This document shows, piece after piece, positions 36,908 through 47,316 of a stretch of 64,000 nucleotides of DNA (position 1 is its first letter; each line of letters opens with the position of its first letter). A program made the translations under genes and the position numbers. Below the pieces are notes generated by a model that worked only from the letters and a program-made list of their open reading frames with translations, had not been told where the DNA came from and searched no databases. Source of the DNA: Linanthus parryae (taxonomy: Eukaryota > Streptophyta > Magnoliopsida > Ericales > Polemoniaceae); NCBI GenBank assembly GCA_023055425.1, contig JALGPY010000002.1, forward strand, positions 114,526,088 through 114,590,087. The letters run 5' to 3'.

Positions 36908-37791
36908 AGTCCATTATAATGATTAAATGGGACAATCATCTATAGACTAGTTGGGGTTGGATTGATATGGATATATCATGATCCAACACATGGGTATGCA
37001 TTAGGGGTAATGGCATATTGGATTAACCCATCTCCAAGAAGGCTACATACATGTTATGTGAGGTCACAAGCCCTTCTCGTGGTGACAACGGTATTGTCAT
37101 CCTTAGAATTGAAGTCACTAGTCTAGTTGTGGATTATTGTGATTTTGGTAGCGTCAAACGCTACATCGTTACTGGTTAGCTATAAAGGCGTTTATCGAAT
37201 ACAATAAGATGCAAAGCTTAGAGATCGTAGTAGAAGTAGATAGAAATTGTCTCTCCCACATAACGGGAGTAAATATCCTATTCCACCTGAGGGATAGTAC
37301 TTATGGAATGTCTGGCCAGACTCAAATAAATCAATATGGAATATTGATGTTATCTGCACCAATAAGGCTATTCCCAGGATCGAGAAACTATGGATTTGAT
37401 ATACGAGTTTGACTTGTATGTCTGGTGTCCAATCCGGATATGGAGAAAAAGGGATGAGACAATACTTTGACAAGGTTTGTCGGATGACTATTCTATTAGT
37501 GCTAGAATGGATGTCTTGCTAGAGACCGCTCCATAAGCAAATTGTTGCTACCAACTAGATAGAACCTATGGGGTCACACACCCAATAGGGTTGAACTAGT
37601 TTTGGGAATTAATTACATGATTAATTAATTAGAAGGATCACTTTGCAACACCTTGGAAACTTAGTAGGACTAATATGCAAGGAAGTGACTAATCCGAACT
37701 CATGTAGGATTAGGAAGGGCCTTTAGGTAGTTGACAAGAAGTTGTTGGACTATATAAAGGATGCTCCTAGCTTCCTTCCCACACTAATTCT
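36908..37791 (+). repeat. Partial 3' LTR of Ang3
   Basis: It begins about 140 bp into the LTR (CATTATAATGATTAAATGGG) and ends at CCCACACTAATTCT, where the SIRE-like LTR starts with TG. Confidence 0.82.
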
Positions 37792-39099
37792 TGAAAGTTT
37801 GAGTATGCATATGGTAATGCAGCTAAGATACTCTAGAAGGGGGGGGGGGGTGAATAGAGTATGACAACGTTTTGCAAAACTTGCTAAGAAGATGAGATAT
37901 TGTGAAAGCTAGTGAAGTTCAAGGTCTTGAAAACAATTTCAAGCCTTTGAAAGAGATGAAGTTTGTAATAAAGAATACAAGCCTTTTTCAAGGCCTTGCA
38001 AAGAGTTTCAAACCCTTGAAAAATTGACAGTTTTGAGTGCTGCAAAAACTATGAAAATGAATGAACTGTAAATGCAAGAGACAGATGATTTATAGAGTTC
38101 AGTCCACTTGGACCTACGTCCCTACCTCAGGGATCTTCTCCCTGAAGTATTTTAATCTCAATTCTTATTAATTAAAAGCTAAGCCCCAGATCTGAAGCAC
38201 AGAGAGATGCCTTACTCTGTTACATCTTGTGGTTCTCTCTAACCTATCTATTACCTGCTCTAACTAACTGATTAACTAAGAATTATCTATTGTTCACTTG
38301 AACAATCCTTGAGGATGAAGATAGAAATATAACAGAAATGATCTACCAATGAAGTACAATATAGAAAAACACTTAGAGTGTAGAAACTGCAGTGGAGTTT
38401 GGAGTGATCTTCTGTGAAATGGATTGTGAGATGAATGAACTTATTTGATGCTTTTCAATCCAGAAATTTGTCTCTCTTTTGTCCCGTTGAGTATTGTGTC
38501 TCGTTGCTTCAGAATTGAGCTCTATTTAAACTTCAAACAACTCTTCAAATCTTCCCAGATTTTCAGCATCAAATCTCCTATTTTGTAGGCAACATACTTT
38601 GACTCTTTGACAATCTCCTCCAATGGTTAAATGATAACAATCTCCAGAGATAATGTTGTGACATTGCATTTGAATAGATTGAGAAGCTGTCAAGTCATTC
38701 AGATCAAACACAGAATCATCTACTCCATTATTTCCTTCCTTGCAAAAGTCTGATTAGGAAATAATCTCTGCAAACTAGGAAATAAAATTCCATGCACATA
38801 GTCAAACAAATGATATTCTATGTTCAAACGTGTTAGAATGATTTGTCTTTCATCATCAAATAACAGTACATCAAGCATATGAAGGAGAGAAAGGAAATCA
38901 ACTTATAAAAGTTCACATAAATCTCCCACTGAGAATGTTCATAAAGGTGAGATAGTTTCAAGGCTTTGAATCCAGTTTCAAGGCCTTGAAAATAGCTATA
39001 CTATTTTCAAGTCTGTGATAAATAATTCAAGGCTTTGAAAGCTGATTCAAGGCCTTGAAATAGTCAAACTATTTCAAGCCTTGCACAACCTGATCTTAC
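37792..39099 (-). repeat. 3' LTR of a SIRE-like Ty1/copia element
   Basis: Minus orientation. It starts TGTAAG; the first base lies at 48941 and the next five are the CTTAC target duplication of Ang4. It ends ..CAAACTTTCA at 37792. Length is about 1.3 kb. An 11-base G run lies at about 37840-37850. Near both ends there are clusters of TTTCAAGGCCTTGAAA-type repeats (37918-38031, 38955-39083), including a perfect 16-bp palindrome at 38976-38991. No gene is inside. Confidence 0.65.
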
Positions 39100-40530
39100 T
39101 GTTGTAATAGATGCCCTAGAGGCAATCTAGTTTAGTATGAATTTGTAATTGGCTAGAAAATTCATTTATTATTTATTGGATATTTAATATAATGAAGTCC
39201 TTAGATTTACAATCGTGTTGTTTATCTTAAATATCCCTAGTCAAGTATAATGATTAAATGGGACAATCATCTATAGACTAGTATGGGGTTGGATTGATAT
39301 GGAGATATCACGATCCAACACATAGGTGTGCATTACGGAATGTCGCACTGGATTGACCCATCACCGAGAAGGCTACATACAAGTTATGTTTAGTCACAAG
39401 TGCTTCTCGGGTACAATGGTATTGTCATCCTTAGACTTGAAGTCACTAGATATTCTAGTTGTGGATCATTGTGATCTTGGTAGCGTTAAACGCTACACCG
39501 TAACTGGGTAGTTATAAAGGCGTGTACTGGATACAATGAGAAGCAAGCTTAGAGATCGTAGTGGACGTAGAGAGGATTTTCCCCTCCCACATAACGGGAG
39601 CAAATATCCTAGGCCACTCGAGGATAGTGCTTATAGAATGTCTGGCCAGACTCAAATAAATCAATATATGAGATATTGATGTTATTTGCACGAATAAGGC
39701 TATTCCATGGATCGAGAAACTAGGGATTGGATATACGAGTGTGACTTGTATGTCTCGTGTCCAATCCGGATATGGAGGCAAAGGGATGAGACAATTACTT
39801 GTACAAGGTTGTCTAGATGAATATTCTATTAGTTGGCTAGAATGGATGTTTTGCTAGAAACCGCTCCATATTAGCAAAGAGTTGCTACCAACTAGATAGA
39901 ACCTATGGGGTCACACGCTATATAGAGTTGTACTAGATGTGGGAATTAATTAATTGGATTAATTAATTAGAAGGATCACTTTGCAAACCCTTGCAAACTT
40001 AGTAGGGACTAATTTGCAAGGAAGGGACTAAATTGAATTCTAGTAGGACTAGAATAAGTCCTTTAGGTAGTTAACAAGGAGTTGTTGGACTATATAAAGG
40101 ACCCATCCTTCCTTCCTTCCTCATAACTTATGCTCTAAAGAGAACATAACAAGAGTGGGAGAGAAAAAAGGAGAGAGAGAGCAAGCAACAAGGAGGACGC
40201 CGCCCCCTTGCCGCCGCCCCTCGTCCCCGACGCCACAAGAGGGCCGAACCCCCTCTTTGTGCCTCGTTTTGCGTGATTCCTTCACCCTCCTCTCATTCCG
40301 GGCTAGCACCAAGGAGATTAAAGATCTAGGATCAACTCTAGGCGTGGATCAACTATAGAGAACGTGACACTATTCGCGTTTGAAGTCATCAAGGAGAACC
40401 CAAAGGTGTGTTTATGATTTCTTACCTTCACTATCGTTATGCATCTAGACTTGTGATCCTTGGAGGGTTTTGCATGGTTGTTTGTTTGATTATGCTTCCG
40501 TTTGCGCGATCCATGAATCAAAACCCTACA
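39100..40530 (+). repeat. 5' LTR of Ang4
   Basis: 1431 bp, from TGTTGTAATAGATGCCC to AACCCTACA. It holds the TATA box at 40091-40099, an AT-rich palindrome at 39944-39969 and a GC-rich stretch at 40195-40260. It differs from the 3' LTR at 8 positions. Confidence 0.95.
40091..40099 (+). promoter_or_regulatory. TATA box of Ang4 5' LTR
   Basis: TATATAAAG in the context GGACTATATAAAGGACCC. The same box is in the 3' LTR at about 47170-47178 and in the other Angela-like LTRs. Transcription should start about 30 bases downstream. Confidence 0.75.
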
Positions 40531-40531
40531 G

Positions 40532-40543
40532 TGGTATCAGAGC
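40532..40543 (+). promoter_or_regulatory. Primer binding site of Ang4
   Basis: TGGTATCAGAGC, one base after the LTR end; the initiator methionine tRNA site of Ty1/copia elements. Confidence 0.93.
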
Positions 40544-42214
40544 CACAGGTCATAGAGCATAAACGTAGTTTATGTGTTACATTCTTGTTGTTTTACACCT
40601 TAATTTGTTGTTTATCGCGTAAAACAAGACAAATCAAGCATTGAATGCAATTTGTCAAAGAATTAATCATAACAAGATCCAATTTTTGCATTGGATGCAT
40701 GAATTGGTGAGTTTGAGAAATTTTAGGATCTTAGATCTAGGGTTTGGGCATCCTTGGGGAAGAAGGAGTTCTCCCAAAACAAGGAAACAACCAAACTTGG
40801 GCTCCAAGCAAGGAGGTTGTTTTGGAAACAACCTCCACAAGGAGGTTCGGCCCCTAGGGGACCGCCCCCTTGCTTGCCGCCCAAGCTTGGCGCCTATGGG
40901 GCCGGGCGGCCCTAACCCGCGGGCCTAGCTTGCGGGTTTTGGGGCGGGCCGGCCCTAGGGCTTTATGGTTCACTTTGTTTGGCCCCGGGCAATTGGATTG
41001 TTGGGCCCATGGACCGTTTTAACCCTAGAAATCCTAAAATCAATTAAAATTGACCAAGCGCGTTAAAATTGGATTTTAACTGTTTATGTGCAAATCGCAT
41101 GGTGATTGGATATGGCCTTAGGATGTGGTTTGATGTGGATGTTTAATTTTATGGTTTGGTTTTACGGCCTGCGAGCTGATCAATTAATTGTAATAATTAA
41201 TTAGGGTTTTATGGCCTGCGTGCCATTTTTTTTCTCAACTTGTGAGATTTATTTTATTTAGTATAGATATTAGCTAGTGCTAGATAAAGTAGATTGTTAG
41301 CCAAGATAGGAGAAAAGAAGCCCAAAGCCAAAGAAGCCACAAAAGATGGAGCATGAAGCATGGATCACACCACATGACTATGAAGGATGGACCAAAAGAT
41401 CAAGACGCATGGAGATGTGTTTGTTTAGGGTTCATAGATAATTCCATTGGCTTGGAATTATCTTAGTCTAGAAAAGGCCATATCCACATCACGTTTAATT
41501 TCTGTTTTGTGGTTGTTTATTTATTGTCTTATTATTTGTGTGGTTGGTGTATGAATGATGCATGCAATTAGGATAATAAGATAATTAGACAACCCGGATC
41601 TATTATTTGGAGTTGTGCCCAAACTCAAATAGATAGATTAGTTGATATTGATCAACAAGATAATTAAAATTAAATTGAAAATCCCTCAAATTTTAAAATA
41701 TTGTGTTCTTGCCTTCTCGTTATTTAAACACTCATTATCATCATTATTTATCAAGTTCGTGCGTGCCAAAGCATGACGACTTGGTTCATAATGATGGAAT
41801 GCGATGGCACGTAACAATGTGCAATTGTTTAGATAAGAGGTTGAACACAACTAGGCTATTAATTTGATTAAGAAACCTAGAGGCAATCAATTGGGATTAT
41901 CCATATGGATGGATAAATAAGGAGTTATTTGCCCAATTGAACCAAGAGTTGCACATGGGATGCAATTGGAATTGTTCCTACCTAAGAAGTAGTCGAATTA
42001 TGGGTGACTTGCCAAAGCAAGCTCATAAGGAGATGAAAAAGATGGATCTTGGCCCACTAGAAAATATAAGGATATTTTCCGCATTAATATCTTGAGGGTT
42101 ATTAATCCGTAGAAAAATAGTGGGAGCTATATTTAATAAACTAGCCATTATTAAATATAGTCAAAAAATTCACAAACACTAAAACTTGCGTATTTTCCTT
42201 TTGAAGAATCCCAA
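40544..42214 (+). other. Leader of Ang4 between PBS and gag
   Basis: 1.67 kb without a supported gene. It starts AT-rich, has a GC-rich stretch near 40840-40950, and then AT-rich sequence to the gag ATG. Ang1 and Ang3 carry the same leader. Confidence 0.75.
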
Positions 42215-42961
42215 ATGGCAAACAACTCATCGAGTTCACAACATTCCCTACGATCTGTCCTTGAGAAGGACAAGCTCTCTGGAACCAACTTTCTTGATTG
42301 GTACAGAAACTTGAGAATTGTTCTCAAGCAAGAAAATAAGCTGTACGCAATAGAGGAGCAAGTTCCAGAAGGTCCAGAGAATCAGACACCTGCTGCCTTA
42401 AAGGCGTATCAAAAGCGTGTTGATGACGCTAATGATGCGGCCTGCCTAATGCTTTGCACCATGACCTCTGAGCTTCAGAAGCAACATGAGAACATGAATG
42501 ATGTCGATATGATCGAACATCTAAAGCAGCTCTTCCAAGAGCAGGGGAGGGTAGAGAGGTATGAGGTCTCAAAGGCACTGTTCAAATGTCATCTGGCAGA
42601 AGGGAACCCGGTGGGACCCCATGTACTCCGAATGATCGGGTACTTGGAGAATCTCGCCCGGCTTGGGTTCCCGGTCGGCCAAGAGTTGGCAACGGATCTC
42701 GTGTTGCAATCGTTGCCTGAAAGTTATGGACAGTTCATTATGAACTATAACATGAACGAGATCGTTAAACCACTGCCAGATTTGCTCAACATGTTGAGGA
42801 CGGCTGAACAGAGCATCAACAAGGGTAAGGGCAAGGCCATTATGATGGTGCACAAAGAAAGGGCAAAAAGTTTGCCTCTTCCTCCAAGGGCAAAGGCAAG
42901 TCAGTTGCTAAGTCCAAGGAACAAGCCCTTAAGCCTGTTGGTGGCATTGCCAAGGTCGTGA
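42215..42961 (+). pseudogene. Ang4 gag, first frame (frameshifted)
   Basis: The ATG at 42215 opens a gag of the UBN2/retrotran_gag type: SLRSVLEKDKLSGTNFLDWY near the start, then the core with LENLARLGFPVGQELATDLV. Comparison with Ang1 shows one base missing near 42857. After that the frame reads a spurious Leu/Pro-rich tail and stops at 42959-42961, while the true reading continues into the zinc knuckle in the next frame. In the intact family gag and pol form one reading frame. Confidence 0.9.
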
Positions 42962-44628
42962 CTAAGGGTGAATGTCACTACTGTAGTCAACCTGGACACT
43001 GGAGGAGGAACTGCCCAAAATATCTGGAGGACAAGAGGCTTGGAATAGTGATTCCACCACCACCAGGTATTTTTGTTGTAGATGTCAATTTAACTGTCTC
43101 TACATCATGGGTATTAGATACTGGATGTGGATCTCATATTTGTCGAAATATGCAGGATCTAAAGAGAAGTAAAAGATTGGCTAAAGGGGAGGTAGATCTG
43201 CGCGTTGGGAATGGAGGAAAGGTTGCTGCGTTGGCCATAGGCGTGTGCAAGCTATCTCTGCCTTCAGGATTAGTTTTAGAATTAAATAATTGCTATTTTG
43301 TGCCTGCTATGAGCAGAAATATTATTTCTATTTCTTGTTTGGACAAGGAAGGTTTTATTATTTCAATAAAGAACAATTGTTGTTCCTTTTATTTAAATAA
43401 TATTCACTATTTTAGTGCGCAATTATTTAATGGACTTTATGTCCTTGATCTAAGCAATCCTGTCTACAACATTAATACCAAGCGGATTAAAATAAATGAT
43501 TTAAATCCTGCTTATTTATGGCATTGTCGTTTAGGCCACATAAATGAGAAACGTGTATCTAGACTCCATAAAGGTGGATTACTAGACTCATTTGATTTTG
43601 AATCATATGAGACATGTGAGGCTTGTTTATTGGGAAAAATGACAAAGTCCCCTTTCAATAAGAAAGGTGAGAGGACTAGTGAGCAATTGGCGCTCATACA
43701 TACCGATGTGTGTGGGCCATTTGCCATGCCTGCCAGGGGTGGTTACGTCTACTTCATTACCTTTACTGATGATTACAGTAGATATGGATTTGTGTACCTC
43801 ATGAGGGCAAAATCCGAATCCTTTGAAGTGTTCAAAGAATTCAAGAATGAAGTAGAGAAGCAACTTGGGAAAAGTATCAAGGCTCTACGATCCGATCGTG
43901 GAGGAGAATACTTGAGCCAAGAGTTTGACGACTATCTTTGAGAGTGTGGGATAGTGTCCCAACTCACTCCACCCGGAACGCCACAATGGAATGGCGTGTC
44001 CGAGAGGAGGAATCGAACCCTATTGGATATGGTTCGGTCTATGATGTGTCAAACCGATCTTCCATTATCATTTTGGGGCTACGCTCTATTAAGTGCAGCT
44101 TTCACCATTAACCGTGTTCCATCTAAATCAGTCATGAAGACACCATATGAGATGTGGAGTGGGAGGCGTCCCACACTGTCGTTCATGAGGATTTGGGGCT
44201 GCGATGTCTATGTAAAACGTTTACAATCAGAAAAGCTAGGGCCTAAATCGGATAAGTGTAAATTTTTGGGGTACCCTAAGGAAACTAAGGGATACTACTT
44301 CTACAATCCAACCGAGAACAAAGTGTTTGTTGCTCGGACCGGCGTGTTTCTAGAAAGAGAGTTTGTCTCTAAAGAAGCAAGTGGGAGGAATGTAGAACTT
44401 GAAGAAATTCAAGTACCACAAATCACTGAACCGATTATGGAACATGAACAGGAATCACAAGCAGTTGTGGATCCACCTGTTCAGGTAACACAAGAGCTTC
44501 GTAGATCTAGTAGAGTGCGCCAGGAACCCGAGAGGTACGGACTTCTCGTAACTGATTCCGGTGACACGATGCTCATAGATGATGAGCCTACTACCTATGA
44601 GGAGGCCATGAATGGCCCAGACTCGTAG
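42958..44628 (+). pseudogene. Ang4 zinc knuckle, protease and integrase region (stops at 43939 and 44626)
   Basis: It continues gag-pol in the second frame: zinc knuckle CHYCSQPGHWRRNC (42973-43014), protease DTGCGS (Asp codon at 43117), the GAG-pre-integrase HCRLGH region (43522), and integrase with Asp at 43705 (HTDVCGP), Asp at 43894 (LRSDRGGEY) and Glu at 44002 (WNGVSERR). TGA at 43939-43941 splits the integrase core between the second Asp and the Glu. TAG at 44626-44628 replaces a Gln codon of the family just before the reverse transcriptase. All catalytic residues are present. The element can move only with helper proteins. Confidence 0.92.
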
Positions 44629-44643
44629 AAGTGGCTTGAAGCC

Positions 44644-46164
44644 ATGAGATCCGAGATGGAATCCATGTACACCAACAAAGTATGGACTTTGGTGGAACCA
44701 CCTGATGGGGCGCGGCCCATAGGGTGCAAGTGGGTCTTCAAGAAGAAGATCGACATGGATGGTAATGTGATTACCTATAAGGGCCGATTGGTGGCTAAAG
44801 GATTCAGACAGATTCATGGTATTGACTATGATGAGACCTTTTCACCAGTCGCAATGACCAAATCCATCCGAATCCTACTTGCGATTGCAGCATACTACGA
44901 CTATGAGATTTGGCAGATGGATGTCAAAACAGCATTCCTTTATGGGAATCTCCTCGAGGACGTGTATATGATACAGCCGGAGGGTTTTGAGGATCCAAAG
45001 CAAGCCAACAAAGTCTGTAAACTGCAACGATCCATTTATGGATTGAAGCAAGCTTCTAGGAGTTGGAATCGACGTTTTGATGAAGTGGTCAAAGAGTTTG
45101 GCTTCATCAGAAACGAAGATGAGTCTTGTGTCTACAAGAAGGTTAGTGGGAGCTCTGTAGCTTTTCTGGTCTTGTATGTGGATGACATACTACTCATTGG
45201 AAACGACATTCCCATGCTGCAATCTGTGAAAGATTGGCTAGGAAAGTGTTTCTCAATGAAGGACTTAGGGGAAGCAGCCTATATACTCGGTATAAAGATC
45301 TATAGAGATAGATCTAAGAGGCTGCTAGGCCTAAGTCAAAGTACATATATTGACAAGGTGTTGAAACGGTTCAACATGCAAGACTCCAAGAAGGGGTTCT
45401 TGCCCATGTCACATGGAATAGCTCTTTCGAAGAGTGGTTGTCCTTCCAATGAGATTGAGAAGGAACGCATGAGTAGGATTCCCTATGCCTCGGCCATAGG
45501 ATCTATCATGTACGCCATGTTATGTACTAGACCAGATGTGTCATATGCCTTGAGTATGACAAGCAGATACCAATCCAATCCAGGTGAGAGTCACTGGATT
45601 GCTGTCAAGAACATCCTAAAGTACTTGAGAAGAACTAAGGATGCTTTCTTGATGTTTGGCGGTGAGGAAGAGTTGCGTGTAAGGGGTTACACTGATGCAA
45701 GCTTCCAAACCGATAGAGATGACTTTAGATCACAGTCGGGATATGTGTTTTGCCTGAATGGAGCAGCGGTGAGCTGGAAGAGTTCCAAGCAAGAGACGGT
45801 AGCTGATTCTACAACAGAGGCTGAGTACATTGCTGCAAATGGCGCAGCAAAGGAGGCTGTTTGGATCAGAAAGTTTGTTTCTGAACTTGGTGTGGTCCCT
45901 AGCATTGCGGATCCAGTGGAGTTGTTCTGTGACAACACTGGGGCGATCGCGCAATCAAAGGAACCCAGATCGCACCAGAAGTCAAAGCATGTGCTCAGGA
46001 AGTTTCATCTGATTCGAGATATTATCGATAGAGGAGACGTTCGGATATGCAAGATTCCTACAGATGATAATCTGTCAGACCCGCTTACGAAGCCTCTCAC
46101 GCAGTGGAAGCATGAAGGGCACACTAGGAGTATGGGCATACGAGATGCGCCAGATTGGCTCTAG
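44644..46164 (+). CDS. Ang4 reverse transcriptase and RNase H
   Basis: An open frame of 506 codons. Reverse transcriptase: WVFKKKIDMDGNV and KGRLVAKGFRQ near the start, QMDVKTAFLYGNL (first catalytic Asp), and YVDD at 45175-45186 (catalytic Asp pair). RNase H follows with GYTDAS (about 45683), TEAEYIA (about 45818) and CDNTGA (about 45927), and a C-terminal DPLTKPL. It copies element RNA into DNA in cytoplasmic particles. It normally forms part of a gag-pol polyprotein, so the first ATG here is not a natural start. All catalytic motifs are intact, but the stop upstream separates it from the rest. Confidence 0.92.
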   Translation: MRSEMESMYTNKVWTLVEPPDGARPIGCKWVFKKKIDMDGNVITYKGRLVAKGFRQIHGIDYDETFSPVAMTKSIRILLAIAAYYDYEIWQMDVKTAFLYGNLLEDVYMIQPEGFEDPKQANKVCKLQRSIYGLKQASRSWNRRFDEVVKEFGFIRNEDESCVYKKVSGSSVAFLVLYVDDILLIGNDIPMLQSVKDWLGKCFSMKDLGEAAYILGIKIYRDRSKRLLGLSQSTYIDKVLKRFNMQDSKKGFLPMSHGIALSKSGCPSNEIEKERMSRIPYASAIGSIMYAMLCTRPDVSYALSMTSRYQSNPGESHWIAVKNILKYLRRTKDAFLMFGGEEELRVRGYTDASFQTDRDDFRSQSGYVFCLNGAAVSWKSSKQETVADSTTEAEYIAANGAAKEAVWIRKFVSELGVVPSIADPVELFCDNTGAIAQSKEPRSHQKSKHVLRKFHLIRDIIDRGDVRICKIPTDDNLSDPLTKPLTQWKHEGHTRSMGIRDAPDWL

Positions 46165-46169
46165 TGCAA

Positions 46170-46178
46170 GTGGGAGAC
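46170..46178 (+). promoter_or_regulatory. Polypurine tract of Ang4
   Basis: GTGGGAGAC directly before TGTTGGAATAGATGCCC of the 3' LTR. Confidence 0.85.
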
Positions 46179-47316
46179 TGTTGGAATAGATGCCCTAGAG
46201 GCAATCTAGTTTAGTATGAATTTGTAATTGGCTAGAAAATTCATTTATTATTTATTGGATATTTAATATAATGAAGTCCTTAGATTTACAATCGTGTTGT
46301 TTATCTTAAATATCCCTAGTGAAGTATAATGATTAAATGGGACAATCATCTATAGACTAGTATGGGGTTGGATTGATATGGAGATATCACGATCCAACAC
46401 ATAGGTGTTCATTACGGAATGTCGCACTGGATTGACCCATCACCGAGAAGGCTACATACACGTTATGTTTAGTCACAAGTGCTTCTCGGGTACAATGGTA
46501 TTGTCATCCTTAGACTTGAAGTCACTAGATATTCTAGTTGTGGATCATTGTGATCTTGGTAGCGTTAAACGCTACACCGTAACTGGGTAGTTATAAAGGC
46601 GTGTACTGGATACAATGAGAAGCAAGCTTAGAGATCGTAGTGGACGTAGAGAGGATTTGCCCCTCCCACATAACGGGAGCAAATATCCTAGGCCACTCGA
46701 GGATAGTGCTTATAGAATGTCTGGCCAGACTCAAATAAATCAATATATGAGATATTGATGTTATTTGCACGAATAAGGCTATTCCATGGATCGAGAAACT
46801 AGGGATTGGATATACGAGTGTGACTTGTATGTCTCGTGTCCAATCCGGATATGGAGGCAAAGGGATGAGACAATTACTTGTACAAGGTTGTCTAGATGAC
46901 TATTCTATTAGTTGGCTAGAATGGATGTTTTGCTAGAAACCGCTCCATATTAGCAAAGAGTTGCTACCAACTAGATAGAACCTATGGGGTCACACGCTAT
47001 ATAGAGTTGTACTAGATGTGGGAATTAATTAATTGGATTAATTAATTAGAAGGATCACTTTGCAAACCCTTGCAAACTTAGTAGGGACTAATTTGCAAGG
47101 AAGGGACTAAATTGAATTCTAGTAGGACTAGAATAAGTCCTTTAGGTAGTTAACAAGGAGTTGTTGGACTATATAAAGGACCCATCCTTCCTTCCTTCCT
47201 CATAACTTATGCTCTAAAGAGAACATAACAAGAGTGGGAGAGAAAAAAGGAGAGAGAGAGCAAGCAACAAGGAGGACGCCGCCCCCTTGCCGCCGCCCCT
47301 CGTCCCCGACGCCACA

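Larger units (their letters stand above)
34122..37791 (+). mobile_element. Ang3: Angela-like deletion derivative (LTR-leader-partial LTR)
   Basis: LTR 34122-35489 is followed by a mutated PBS and a leader to about 36907, which then joins directly to LTR interior (36908-37791). All coding sequence is gone. The join shares TAGTC between leader and LTR, pointing to a short-homology deletion. The second LTR is cut at 37792 by the SIRE-like element. Confidence 0.82.

Noticed and set aside
34122..37791. Two solo LTRs
   Set aside because: They share the element leader between them, so they are one deleted element, not two independent solo LTRs.
40532..40550. tRNA-like sequence
   Set aside because: It is a primer binding site complementary to a tRNA end, not a tRNA gene.
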